Source: Pseudomonas viridiflava (GTDB lineage Bacteria > Pseudomonadota > Gammaproteobacteria > Pseudomonadales > Pseudomonadaceae). Taken from it: a DNA stretch of 64,000 nt. The stretch is taken from NCBI RefSeq assembly GCF_900601905.1, contig NZ_UWFA01000380.1, forward strand, positions 219,911-283,910, read 5' to 3'. The position numbers and the translations under genes are program-made. The notes under the pieces are model-generated. The model worked only from the letters and a program-made list of their open reading frames with translations, ran no database searches and was not told the DNA's origin. This document shows positions 25,517-33,896 of the stretch, in pieces. Positions within the stretch are counted from its first letter, which is position 1, and the number at the start of each line of letters is the position of its first letter.

Positions 25517-25530
25517 AGACAGCGCTACCT
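25517..25530. promoter_or_regulatory. GntR operator 3 (gntR promoter), one half degenerate
   Basis: AGACAGCGCTACCT keeps the left half and AGCGCT centre of operators 1 and 2 but has a degenerate right half. It lies about 60 bases before gntR, suggesting weaker autoregulation. Confidence 0.6.
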
Positions 25531-25589
25531 TAGAGCCCATTCGCCGTGTTTGGCAACCCCTCTGCTCATCCTCATGTAGTTGGCAACAA

Positions 25590-26606
25590 ATGACTCGCAT
25601 TGGTTCCCGCTCCACTGGCCGCCCGACCCTTAACGAAGTGGCGCGTCTGGCTGCTGTTTCTCCAATCACTGCATCACGGGCATTGCGCGGGGTGATCACT
25701 GTCGCACCGGAACTGGTAGAGAAGGTCCGCGCCGCTGCGCAGAGCCTTGGTTACGTCGCCAACCCGGCCGCGCGCGCCCTGGCGTCTTCGCAAAGCCAGA
25801 CAGTGGTGGTGCTGGTGCCGTCGTTGTCCAACCAGTTATTCATCGAAACCCTCGAAGCGATCCAGACCGTATTGCGCCCCCGAAACCTGGAGGTCGTGAT
25901 CGGCAACTACCACTATTCTCCGGTGGAAGAAGAGAACCTGTTGCGCAGTCATCTGGCCAACCGGCCCCGCGGCCTGTTGCTGACCGGGTTCGACCATACC
26001 CCGGCACTGCGGCAACTGCTGGCGGCCAGCGGCGTGCCTTGCGTGCACATGATGGAGCTGGACCAGACCCGTGGCGCTTATTGCGTGGGATTTTCTCAGG
26101 TTCAAGCGGGGGGCGAGGCGGCGCGGCACTTGTTGGGCCGGGGTCGCAAGCGTCTGGCCTATATTGCTGCACAGCTTGACCCACGGGTTCTGCAGCGTGG
26201 CCAAGGCTTTCGCCAAGTACTGCAGGAGCACGGGCTATATGATCCAGCGCTGGAGCTACAAAGGCCGCAGCCGTCCTCGATCGGTCTGGGCGGCGAACTG
26301 TTCATGCAGCTGATGGCTGAACATCCGGATGTGGATGGGGTGTTCTTCTGTAATGACGACCTGGCTCAGGGTGCGTCGCTGGAGGCCTTGCGTCACGGTA
26401 TAGCCATCCCGGAGCGCGTGTCATTGGTGGGTTTCAACGATCTGCCGGGCTCGGCGTACATGGTGCCGCGCCTGACGTCGATCCGTACCCCTCGTGAACA
26501 GGTTGGGCAGCGCGCTGCGCAACTGCTATTAGGGCTCATTGATGGCGTGGCGCAAAAACCCCAGGTCGACCTGGGGTTTGAGCTGGTGATACGCGAGAGT
26601 TCGTGA
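25590..26606 (+). CDS. gntR: LacI-family regulator of gluconate genes
   Basis: A 338-residue LacI-type repressor. The helix-turn-helix (RPTLNEVARLAAVSPITASRA) is at about residues 11-31 and the hinge helix (NPAARALASSQS) follows; the periplasmic-binding-like core includes VFFCNDDLAQGA and the C-terminal LGFELVIRESS. Gluconate or 6-phosphogluconate is the expected inducer. It is divergent from gntK, and three operator copies surround the two promoters. The ATG at 25590 has only a weak ribosome binding site. Confidence 0.92.
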   Translation: MTRIGSRSTGRPTLNEVARLAAVSPITASRALRGVITVAPELVEKVRAAAQSLGYVANPAARALASSQSQTVVVLVPSLSNQLFIETLEAIQTVLRPRNLEVVIGNYHYSPVEEENLLRSHLANRPRGLLLTGFDHTPALRQLLAASGVPCVHMMELDQTRGAYCVGFSQVQAGGEAARHLLGRGRKRLAYIAAQLDPRVLQRGQGFRQVLQEHGLYDPALELQRPQPSSIGLGGELFMQLMAEHPDVDGVFFCNDDLAQGASLEALRHGIAIPERVSLVGFNDLPGSAYMVPRLTSIRTPREQVGQRAAQLLLGLIDGVAQKPQVDLGFELVIRESS

Positions 26607-26616
26607 CCGCTCGGGA

Positions 26617-27774
26617 TCAGTAACCGTTGCGCTTGAGGATGGCGTCCAGGCTTTCTTTGGCCGGCCGACCATAGAAGTTCAGCAGTTGCGCCGTGCGGTT
26701 GGTGAAGAAACCATCGGCGCCGTCAGCGGCGATCTGCTTGAAGTCCACCGCGTCATCGACGGTATAAGGATGCACCACCATGCCTTTGTCATGGGTGACG
26801 TTGTTCATCCACTTCTTGACCAGGTCCATATAACTCTGGTCGCCGCCGTGGGTCAGTTTCGCGGACGGCCCCGTGCCAATCGCGCCATGCGCCTTGGCCC
26901 AGTCGATCCAGGCGACAAACTCTTCCTGGGTTTTGACCTCCTGAGCCCCGTAGTACTCTGCCTTGTCCTTGAAGCCCGAATCCTTGAACGCGACGCTGGA
27001 TTTTGGCTCGATGGAGCCTTCGCCAATCCACAGCAGCAACACCTTGGGGACTTTCGGCATTTCTTTTTGCAGCAAGACCAGGCTTGGCTTCTCGAAGGTT
27101 TGCAGGACCACGCGGCCTGGCATATGCGCGACGTTCACATGACCGGGCTTGGCGGCCGGTCGCGCGCTCAGCCAGCCGCGTTTTGCCAGGGCTTTGCCGA
27201 GGTCGGCTTCAATGCCGGGGAACTGGTTGGGTGCCTTTGTCTCGATGTACAACCCGGGCTTGTTGTCGCCGCCTTCGGCAATATCGATGACTTCATCCAG
27301 GGTCAGAATCTGCAACCCGGCGTAGCTAGGGCGGGCCCGGTCCGGGTAGGCCTTGTTGAACCAGCTGCCAGCGTCCAGCTGTTTGATTTCTGCCAGGGTG
27401 AAGGTGTTCAGCGGATCCTTAATGCGCTTGGGAAACACTTCGGCGATGTTGGTGGTGCGCTCCAGGGTGTCATCGTGCAGAGCAATCAACACACCGTCTT
27501 TGGTGCGCTGGATGTCCATTTCCAGATAGTCCGCGCCCAGGTCCCGGGCCACGGTGTAAGCCGGAATCGTCTCTTCAGGGGCGTCGAACGAAGCGCCCCG
27601 GTGGGCGATCACGGCGGGCCAGGGCAGGCCGATGCTGGCGCTCAGCGCCTTGCCCGGCGGCTCGGCGGCCATGGCTGAGCCTGATGCCAGCAGCAGGCCG
27701 GTCAGCACGCTACCTGCCAGAAAGCTGGCCAGTGGAGTCTTGAGAAACAGCGCCTTTGAAATTCCTTTCAGCAT
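26617..27774 (-). CDS. glpQ: Periplasmic glycerophosphodiester phosphodiesterase
   Basis: A 385-residue exported enzyme that splits glycerophosphodiesters into glycerol-3-phosphate and an alcohol. A signal peptide ends near AMAAEPP (about residue 37). The catalytic HRGASFDAPEETIPAY motif follows, then EMDIQRTKDGVLIALHDDTL with the metal-binding glutamate, aspartate and histidine. The start at 27774 (MLKGIS) is preferred over the frame opening at 27843, which would put charged residues before the signal. In this genome, which makes phosphatidylcholine, the enzyme could also recycle glycerophosphocholine. It is convergent with gntR. Confidence 0.9.
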   Translation of the reverse strand: MLKGISKALFLKTPLASFLAGSVLTGLLLASGSAMAAEPPGKALSASIGLPWPAVIAHRGASFDAPEETIPAYTVARDLGADYLEMDIQRTKDGVLIALHDDTLERTTNIAEVFPKRIKDPLNTFTLAEIKQLDAGSWFNKAYPDRARPSYAGLQILTLDEVIDIAEGGDNKPGLYIETKAPNQFPGIEADLGKALAKRGWLSARPAAKPGHVNVAHMPGRVVLQTFEKPSLVLLQKEMPKVPKVLLLWIGEGSIEPKSSVAFKDSGFKDKAEYYGAQEVKTQEEFVAWIDWAKAHGAIGTGPSAKLTHGGDQSYMDLVKKWMNNVTHDKGMVVHPYTVDDAVDFKQIAADGADGFFTNRTAQLLNFYGRPAKESLDAILKRNGY

Positions 27775-28071
27775 GGTCTCGATAATCCTTGTTTCGTGGT
27801 CATGACGATCGATGTCGATCATTGCAAATGAAGCCCGGGCCAACCTTTAGCAGCATCACAGCGTAGCGGCAAGCGGTCTGCCGTTGCGGGAACGTCGATG
27901 TCGCAACCGGCAAGTCGGTTTGCAGATGTTTGTGGCTGTCGCCGCTCACTTGGCAATATGAGAGGCGTCGCCATTGACCTCAGTTTGAATGGCTAATGAT
28001 ACGAATGCGTGAAGGTCTTTTTTGGTTCGTCCTGAGACGCAAATAGCTAGCCATGCGGCATTGCAGGGTAA

Positions 28072-28524
28072 TCATTGGGCGCCGGGGGCTTTACGCGGGC
28101 GTCCACCTTTGGCCCCGTTGGCGCGCGCTGCCCGAGCCTTGGCCGTACTGCTGCGGCTCCCATTGCGGGCTGCAATGACTGAGGCCGCCATGTCCATCAA
28201 GGGCACGCTGGCCGATACCAGGCCTGCGATTGAAACATGCAGGTCCTGCGCAGGCAGGCACAGCGCGCTGCCGGCAAAACCCAGCTCCAGTGATTCCAGC
28301 TCGGCGCGGCTCAACAGGGCCAGCTCGGGGTAGTTCTGTGTGGGCAGTGCGATGGCGCAATTGTCGGCAAAGCGGATCAGCAGCGAATCCTGGTCCGGCA
28401 GATAGACCAGCGCCTTGGCATGTAGCCCGACACTGGCCCGGGCGCGACCTTGCGTTCTGGCAGCTTCAAGAGCCTGCTCGGTGACGACTTCGTCGAAATG
28501 CTCGACGGCCTTAACTGTTTTCAT
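28072..28524 (-). CDS. DUF2442-type protein
   Basis: A 150-residue soluble protein. The part SVGLHAKALVYLPDQDSLLIRFADNCAIALP followed by ALLSRAELESLELGFAGSALC has the look of DUF2442, although longer than the usual 80-100 residues; the C-terminus ends in a basic tail (AARANGAKGGRPRKA) that may contact nucleic acid. Its ATG overlaps the stop of the upstream frameshifted gene by 4 bases, so the two form a translationally coupled pair. DUF4160/DUF2442 pairs are widespread and sometimes suspected of being toxin-antitoxin-like, which is not established. Confidence 0.65.
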   Translation of the reverse strand: MKTVKAVEHFDEVVTEQALEAARTQGRARASVGLHAKALVYLPDQDSLLIRFADNCAIALPTQNYPELALLSRAELESLELGFAGSALCLPAQDLHVSIAGLVSASVPLMDMAASVIAARNGSRSSTAKARAARANGAKGGRPRKAPGAQ

Positions 28525-28947
28525 AATTCAATCTCCAAGGGGGCAATGACACCTGCCAGGAACAATCGTGTGCGGTACCTTCCGGGGTCGAAGTGAGCCG
28601 AAATGATCGATAGCCCTCCACAATGCACCGCCCCGGCTTTGACGACTTGCGAGGCGCTCATATCCCAGCGTCGGTTCTCCAGGCAGAGGGTCTTACGACT
28701 GCGCCACCAGCATTCACGTGCTTTGCGCAAGTTGTCCCGGCGCCGGATCACACGTCGCAGCTGTTCGAGAACGGCCGCGCACGGCTCGTTGCTTGCTGGC
28801 ACCACGTCCCACAGCCGCACCCCGTTGTGCCAGAAGCTGAATTGAAATCCTGCGTCCCACTCGGCATTGAACCTGCACATGGGGCGGGCAGTGTTCGTTA
28901 CGAGTCAGCACGGCAATCGTCAGTCCTTTGTGGTTGCATATACGCAC
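28521..28947 (-). pseudogene. DUF4160-like protein, apparently frameshifted
   Basis: Two overlapping frames together make one protein. The first starts at a GTG at 28947 and encodes an N-terminus with RNEHCPPHV, the DUF4160-type EHxPPHVHV signature. The second, starting within the first at 28880, encodes EWDAGFQFSFWHNGVRLWDV and continues about 110 residues to a stop that overlaps the DUF2442 gene. Removing one base near 28866 would join them into a single protein of about 140 residues. Either the gene is inactivated by a one-base insertion, or there is a sequencing error or a programmed shift. The downstream piece alone (119 residues from an ATG at 28880) might still be made. Confidence 0.55.
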
Positions 28948-29268
28948 GATAAACCCATCCGTTAGGTTTAAATTTACGCCAGGTGTCTAGAGCTGGCCAG
29001 ACCGAATTTCAGTGGCCTGATTCAAGAGCAATCAGGGGTGTGGCCTGGGCGGCGGATGTCAACTTCACCGAAAACCCCCTGATTACGCCAACGTACAGGC
29101 GATACAGGATTTGACGACATGCGCTTCGAAAGCGTTGTTGAAGGCGCTTGTGGAAGCTTCCTACCTCACGCGCTTTCGATGCCTACAGCCAAGAAAGAAT
29201 CGAACCGACCTGCACAAGCGGCTCGACTCGCGTTACTGTCGTTTTCTTTGCGTGTTCTGGAGCCCTGC
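28948..29268. other. Intergenic stretch without a recognised gene
   Basis: About 320 bases between the divergent DUF4160-like gene and the dehydrogenase gene. The dehydrogenase frame is open through part of it (from 29119), but the homologous region starts only at 29269. No repeat or terminator was recognised. Confidence 0.5.
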
Positions 29269-30204
29269 ATGACAACCACCGTTCTGGTGCTGGTCGAGAG
29301 TGTCAATGAGTACCTGCCCATTCTGGAAAAAAGCGGTTATCGACTGATTCTGGCACCCACACCGGCGATGCGTGCCGAAGCGGTGGCCAGCCGCGGCGAG
29401 GAGATCACGGCGGTACTGACGCGTGGCCCGCTGGGTTTTTTCGCCGAAGAGATGGCTGCGTTGCCGCACCTGCAGATCATTTGTGTAATCGGCGCCGGTT
29501 ATGAACACGTAGACCTCAAGGCTGCCGAGGCCAGGGGTATCACTGTGACCAATGGTGCCGGGGTCAACGCGCCAACGGTGGCCGACCATGCCATGTCGCT
29601 GTTGCTGTCCATCGTGCGCGACATCCCGCAAGCCGACGCTTCGGTGCGTCGCGGCGAATGGCGCAAGCTGACCCGTCCGTCGTTTGCGGGCAAGCGTCTG
29701 GGGATTCTGGGGCTCGGGGCTGTCGGCCTGGCCATTGCCCGGCGCGCAACGGCTTTTGACATGGCGGTGAGTTATCACAGCCGCACAGCGCGTACCGACG
29801 TGAACTTCGATTACTGCGCAAGTGCGCTGGAGTTGGCCAGGGTTTCGGACTTTCTGATCATTGCCACGCCGGGCGGTGCCGGAACGCGCCACTTGATCGA
29901 CCAGCAGGCACTGGATGCCCTCGGACCGCAGGGTTTCGTGATCAACATCGCGCGGGCCAGCGTGATCGACACCGGCGCCCTGATCGAAGCCCTTCAGCAG
30001 CATCGCATTGCCGGTGCGGCGCTGGACGTGTTCGACGATGAGCCGCAGGTGCCGGATGCGCTCAAGACCCTGGCTAACGTGGTGCTGACGCCGCATGTGG
30101 GAGGCTTGTCGCCAGAGGCATCCGAAGCGACCGTGCAGAGGGTGGCTGACAATTTGCTGGCATTCTTTGCTGGTGAGCCGGTGCTAACGCCGGTGCACAG
30201 TTGA
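29269..30204 (+). CDS. 2-hydroxyacid dehydrogenase (NAD(P)-dependent)
   Basis: A 311-residue D-2-hydroxyacid dehydrogenase. The nucleotide-binding motif GLGAVG is at about residues 146-151, and the catalytic Arg (NIARASVID), Glu (FDDEPQVP) and His (TPHVGG) are all present. Members reduce glyoxylate, hydroxypyruvate or other 2-oxoacids. Exact substrate unknown. The start at 29269 (MTTTVL) follows GGAG and gives the usual family length; 50 more codons are open upstream but have no support. Confidence 0.88.
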   Translation: MTTTVLVLVESVNEYLPILEKSGYRLILAPTPAMRAEAVASRGEEITAVLTRGPLGFFAEEMAALPHLQIICVIGAGYEHVDLKAAEARGITVTNGAGVNAPTVADHAMSLLLSIVRDIPQADASVRRGEWRKLTRPSFAGKRLGILGLGAVGLAIARRATAFDMAVSYHSRTARTDVNFDYCASALELARVSDFLIIATPGGAGTRHLIDQQALDALGPQGFVINIARASVIDTGALIEALQQHRIAGAALDVFDDEPQVPDALKTLANVVLTPHVGGLSPEASEATVQRVADNLLAFFAGEPVLTPVHS

Positions 30205-30318
30205 GCAAACCCATTGTGTCGTTTTCCTGCGCGGGCTATCTATAGCGGGGCTCACGAGCAGCGCACCGCAGTCGTTCGAGCCTGTGCGCGAGGACTGCAT
30301 CAATCGAGGATCTTCACC

Positions 30319-30885
30319 ATGCTGAGCCGTCTGTTGGGCCGGGTGCTGCGAGGTCGCAGCGCTACCGAGAACAAGCTGATCTGGAATCACAGGAGTGTCG
30401 CATTTGCCCCTGTGGTGATCGAGTTGCGCAGCCCGGCGTTTGCGTCCATGCAGCAAATCCCCGTTTCCCACGTGGGCTCAGCAACCGGTGGTAATCTTTC
30501 GCCGGCGCTGGAGTGGGCAGGGCTACCGGAGCACACCCAGGAGCTTGTGCTAGTCGTCGAGGATGCCGATGCGCCACTGCCGTTCGCGTTTGTACACGCC
30601 ATCGCGGTGGGCATCAGCCCGCTGCGCAGTGGCTTGCCAGTCGGGGCGTTGAGTAGCGCCTCTCAAGGTCTGCTCAGCCTGGGCCGCAACACCTTTGGCG
30701 GTAGCACCTACATTGGGCCGCAGCCTCTGGCCGGACATGGGCCACATCGCTACAGCTTTCAGTTGCTGGCGCTGGACCGCCCGTTACACTTCGATACCCC
30801 TCCAAGCCGTGGCCAGTTGCTCAAGGCATTGGACGGTGCCGTGATCGGCCGCGGCAGGCTGGATGGCGTTCACGAGAGGCCCTGA
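30319..30885 (+). CDS. YbhB/YbcL-type PEBP-family protein
   Basis: A 188-residue phosphatidylethanolamine-binding-like protein. The conserved ligand-pocket motifs LSPALEWAGLPEHTQ (with the Pro-Ala-Leu core), LVVEDADAP and a GPHRYSF loop are present. Bacterial members have no agreed function. The start at 30319 has CGAGGAT upstream. It follows the dehydrogenase gene by about 115 bases and may share its transcript. Confidence 0.85.
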   Translation: MLSRLLGRVLRGRSATENKLIWNHRSVAFAPVVIELRSPAFASMQQIPVSHVGSATGGNLSPALEWAGLPEHTQELVLVVEDADAPLPFAFVHAIAVGISPLRSGLPVGALSSASQGLLSLGRNTFGGSTYIGPQPLAGHGPHRYSFQLLALDRPLHFDTPPSRGQLLKALDGAVIGRGRLDGVHERP

Positions 30886-30970
30886 GCGATCAAAGGCACA
30901 AGCCGTGGCTGTCACAAATTATGGGGATATGCCAGCATTGGCCGATTGATCTATCCCGGCAGGACCTTTC

Positions 30971-31492
30971 ATGAGCCATAGCCAGACGCCAGCGGCTGAG
31001 TCACACCCTCAACTGCAGATCCCCGACAGCTTGCGGATTGCGCCCAAAGTGCTGTGTCACGCGACTAGCCTGCGCAAGGCTACCCGACGTATTTCCCAGC
31101 TCTACGATGCGGTATTGGCACCGTGCGGATTGCGTTGTACGCAGCGTTCAATCCTGATTCAGGTCGCACGCCATCAGGCTCCCGCACTCACAGAGCTGGC
31201 GGCAATTCTGGTTATTGATCGTTCGGCTCTGGCGCAGAACCTCAAGCCGCTGGAGCGTGAAGGTTTGATCGTGGTCGCAGTCGACCCCGACGACAAGCGC
31301 AGTCGCCGGGTCAATCTCACCCAGGCAGGTCTGGATAAACTGGTGCAATCGCAGCTGTTGTGGGAGCAGGCGCAACAATGTTTCGAGAAAACATTGGGTG
31401 CACAGCAGGCCTGCGAACTTCGTGAGCTGCTGGCCAGAGTCGCTGCGCTGGATTATGGCGACAGCTGCTCGGTCCAACCGCCTGGTCTGTAG
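30971..31492 (+). CDS. MarR-family transcriptional regulator
   Basis: A 173-residue regulator with the winged-helix core LTELAAILVIDRSALAQNLK, then LEREGLIVVAVDPDDKRSRRVNLT, the MarR recognition helix and wing. The ATG follows AGGA. The nearest possible target is the PEBP gene upstream or the gene itself; no operator was identified. Its stop lies at the left arm of an inverted repeat. Confidence 0.88.
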   Translation: MSHSQTPAAESHPQLQIPDSLRIAPKVLCHATSLRKATRRISQLYDAVLAPCGLRCTQRSILIQVARHQAPALTELAAILVIDRSALAQNLKPLEREGLIVVAVDPDDKRSRRVNLTQAGLDKLVQSQLLWEQAQQCFEKTLGAQQACELRELLARVAALDYGDSCSVQPPGL

Positions 31493-31569
31493 CAGCTTCA
31501 GCCTCGAGAGGCCGGGGCATTCAATGAAGATTGTCCGACTGGAATATCGCTCGCGACTAAAGCTGCTAC
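31489..31569. repeat. REP-like inverted repeat, third core type
   Basis: GTAGCAGCTT at the left and AAGCTGCTAC at the right, with similar CTCGAG/CTCGCG inner parts, make an 81-bp doublet between the convergent marR and atoE genes. It may act as a terminator on both strands. Confidence 0.65.
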
Positions 31570-31580
31570 GGGTAGGAATA

Positions 31581-33002
31581 TCAAGGATGCATGGGTGGTA
31601 TGTATGCCAATGTCGTGCCCAACGCCCAGAGCAGGAACAGTACCAGCGGCGTATGCACCAGCAGCTGCACGAACGAAAAGCCGATCAGATCCCGCGCCTT
31701 CAAACCCAGAACGCCCAGCAGTGGCAGCATGTAGAAAGGGTTGATCAGATTCGGCAAGGCCTCTGCGGCGTTGTAGATCTGCACTGCCCAACCCAGGTGA
31801 TATTGCAGGTCGTTGGCGACTTGCATCACATACGGCGCTTCGATGATCCACTTGCCGCCACCCGACGGAATGAAGAAACCCAGCACTGCCGAGTAGACCC
31901 CCATCAGCAGGGCGTAGGTGTCGTGGGACGCGATGCTGGTGAAAAAAGTCGAGATGTGATGCGCCAGCGTTTGCGCATCGGTGCCTTTGACCGTGGTCAT
32001 CAGGGCGGCGATCGAGCCGTAAAGCGGGAACTGAATCAGAACCCCGGTGGTGGTCGGCACTGCCCGCGTCACGGCATCCAGGAAGCTGCGCGGCCGCCAG
32101 TGCAGAAGGGCGCCGACCATGATGAACAGGAAGTTGTAGGTGTTAAGCCCGGATATGGCGGTGATCGCAGGTTTGGTCGAGAACTCGTTGAAGATCCAGC
32201 CGGACGCCAGAATCACCATCAGGATGATCAACAACGGGCTGTACTCCAGCCATTCTCCAGGCCGGGTGCGCGGGGGCAGGGCGGGCATGCTGAAGGCCGG
32301 GTCGACCCCGCAGGCATTGGCATCCTTGGCGCTGTTCGGGCCGGGCGCGGTGGCGTAGGCGACGATGATTGAGATCACCATCAGCACTCCCAGCATGACC
32401 CCGGACTGCCAGAGGAAGATGGTTTCGGTGAAAGGAATGACCCCGGTGATCGCCAGAATCGATGGCGGCAGGCTGCCAGGGTTGGCCTGCAACTGCGCGG
32501 CCGAGGATGACAGCCCCAGTGCCCAGACTGCGCCAAGGCCCAGATAAGCTGCGGCACCGGCGGCTCGGTAATCCATGCGCAGGTCCGTGCGGCGGGCGAG
32601 GGCGCGCACCAGCAAACCGCCGAACACCAGCGACAACCCCCAGTTGAGCAACGATGCAACCATGGAAATCAACGCGACCCAGGCGACGGCCGAGCGGCCG
32701 TTTTTCGGGATGCGCGCCAGGCGGTCAATCAGTTTGACGGCCGGCGGAGAACTGGCCACCACATAGCCACCGATTACCACGAACGCCATTTGCATGGTGA
32801 ACGGGATCAGGCTCCAGAAACCGTCGCCGAAGGCTTTGGCGGCATCGCTCGGTTTAGCGCCCATGGCCAGGGTCGCAACGGTGACAATGACGACCGCCAA
32901 CGCGGCGAACACCCAGGAATCAGGAAACCAGCGCTCCGCCCATTTGGCGCAGCGCAGGGCAAAACGGGCGGAGCGGGTTTCTTCGATGTTGTCGACGGCC
33001 AC
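31581..33002 (-). CDS. atoE: Short-chain fatty acid permease, AtoE family
   Basis: A 473-residue integral membrane protein. The stretches FGDGFWSLIPFTMQMAFVVI, LSLVFGGLLVRALARRTDLR and GVYSAVLGFFIPSGGGKWII are typical of AtoE, the acetoacetate/short-chain fatty acid carrier. The start is a GTG at 33002 with AGAGG 8 bases upstream; the A-rich Crc/Hfq motif AATAATAA precedes it. It follows the CoA-transferase beta gene on the same strand, separated by a REPIN, and would import the substrate of that enzyme. Confidence 0.9.
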   Translation of the reverse strand: MAVDNIEETRSARFALRCAKWAERWFPDSWVFAALAVVIVTVATLAMGAKPSDAAKAFGDGFWSLIPFTMQMAFVVIGGYVVASSPPAVKLIDRLARIPKNGRSAVAWVALISMVASLLNWGLSLVFGGLLVRALARRTDLRMDYRAAGAAAYLGLGAVWALGLSSSAAQLQANPGSLPPSILAITGVIPFTETIFLWQSGVMLGVLMVISIIVAYATAPGPNSAKDANACGVDPAFSMPALPPRTRPGEWLEYSPLLIILMVILASGWIFNEFSTKPAITAISGLNTYNFLFIMVGALLHWRPRSFLDAVTRAVPTTTGVLIQFPLYGSIAALMTTVKGTDAQTLAHHISTFFTSIASHDTYALLMGVYSAVLGFFIPSGGGKWIIEAPYVMQVANDLQYHLGWAVQIYNAAEALPNLINPFYMLPLLGVLGLKARDLIGFSFVQLLVHTPLVLFLLWALGTTLAYIPPMHP

Positions 33003-33020
33003 AGGGCGAACCTCTTGTAG

Positions 33021-33028
33021 TTATTATT
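33021..33028 (-). promoter_or_regulatory. Crc/Hfq catabolite-repression motif before atoE
   Basis: On the minus strand: AATAATAA (AANAANAA), ending about 5 bases before the AGAGG ribosome binding site of atoE. Confidence 0.6.
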
Positions 33029-33062
33029 AAGGTTTTCAGACTGCACATGATTTGTGCGGTCT

Positions 33063-33154
33063 CTGTGGGAGCGGTGCTTGCCCGCGATAAGGCCAGACGC
33101 GATAGACCGGATATTTGCGGCACCTTTTATCGCGGGCAAGCACCGCTCCCACAG
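33063..33154. repeat. REPIN with perfect 28-bp arms
   Basis: CTGTGGGAGCGGTGCTTGCC-type left arm and its exact reverse complement at the right form a 92-bp doublet. It lies between the CoA-transferase beta gene and atoE, inside their likely common transcript. Confidence 0.9.
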
Positions 33155-33173
33155 GATGAAGACTGGCGGTAGC

Positions 33174-33830
33174 TTAGAAACTCATCTCGACCACATCATC
33201 CGGCACGATCAATTTACCGGCAGTCTTGGCGACGATTTCTTCGATGCTGACCCCCGGCGCACGCTCACGCAGGATGAACGCGCCGTCTTCGATTTCCAGA
33301 TAGGCCAGATCGGTCAGTACCTTGCGGATGCAACCGGCGCCGGTCAGCGGCAGGCTGCAGCGCGGCAGGAGTTTGGATTCTCCATCCTTGGAGGCGTGAG
33401 TCATGGTCACGATGATGTTGTCGGCGCCCGCCACCAGATCCATCGCGCCGCCCATGCCCTTGACCAGCTTTCCGGGGATCATCCAGGAGGCGATGTTGCC
33501 TTCAACGTCGACTTCGAAAGCGCCTAGCACGGTCAGGTCCACATGCCCGCCACGGATCATGGCGAAGGATTGCGAGGAATCGAAAATCGATGCGCCAACC
33601 CGAGCAGTCACGGTCTGTTTGCCAGCGTTGATCATGTCCGCATCGATGGTGTCTTCGGTCGGGAATTCGCCCATGCCCAGCAAGCCGTTTTCGGATTGCA
33701 GCATGACGTCGATATCGTCAGGCACGTAGTTGGCGACCAGGGTTGGAATGCCAATACCCAGGTTCACGTAGTAGCCGTCTTTGAGTTCCCGAGCGACACG
33801 CTGAGCCATTTGTTCGCGTGAAAGTGCCAT
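33174..33830 (-). CDS. 3-oxoacid CoA-transferase, beta subunit
   Basis: A 218-residue family I CoA-transferase B subunit. The catalytic glutamate lies in SENGLLGMGEFP (about residue 46), the residue that carries CoA as a thioester. With the A subunit it moves CoA from succinyl-CoA to a 3-oxoacid such as acetoacetate. In P. aeruginosa a similar pair beside a LysR gene is DhcAB, for 3-dehydrocarnitine, so acetoacetate and dehydrocarnitine are both possible. The ATG at 33830 has AGAGG upstream, next to the A-rich motif AACAATAA. Confidence 0.9.
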   Translation of the reverse strand: MALSREQMAQRVARELKDGYYVNLGIGIPTLVANYVPDDIDVMLQSENGLLGMGEFPTEDTIDADMINAGKQTVTARVGASIFDSSQSFAMIRGGHVDLTVLGAFEVDVEGNIASWMIPGKLVKGMGGAMDLVAGADNIIVTMTHASKDGESKLLPRCSLPLTGAGCIRKVLTDLAYLEIEDGAFILRERAPGVSIEEIVAKTAGKLIVPDDVVEMSF

Positions 33831-33843
33831 GTTTTTGAGCCTC

Positions 33844-33851
33844 TTATTGTT
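33844..33851 (-). promoter_or_regulatory. Crc/Hfq catabolite-repression motif before the CoA-transferase beta gene
   Basis: On the minus strand: AACAATAA (AANAANAA), immediately before the AGAGG ribosome binding site of the gene starting at 33830. Confidence 0.6.
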
Positions 33852-33896
33852 TTTGCCGCTTCCTGCGTGAGGAAGCACCCGCAAGACGTGGAACGA

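Noticed and set aside
33165..33175. GGCGGTAGCTT at the end of the CoA-transferase beta gene
   Set aside because: It is on the strand opposite to the gene, without a downstream operon on that strand; taken as chance.
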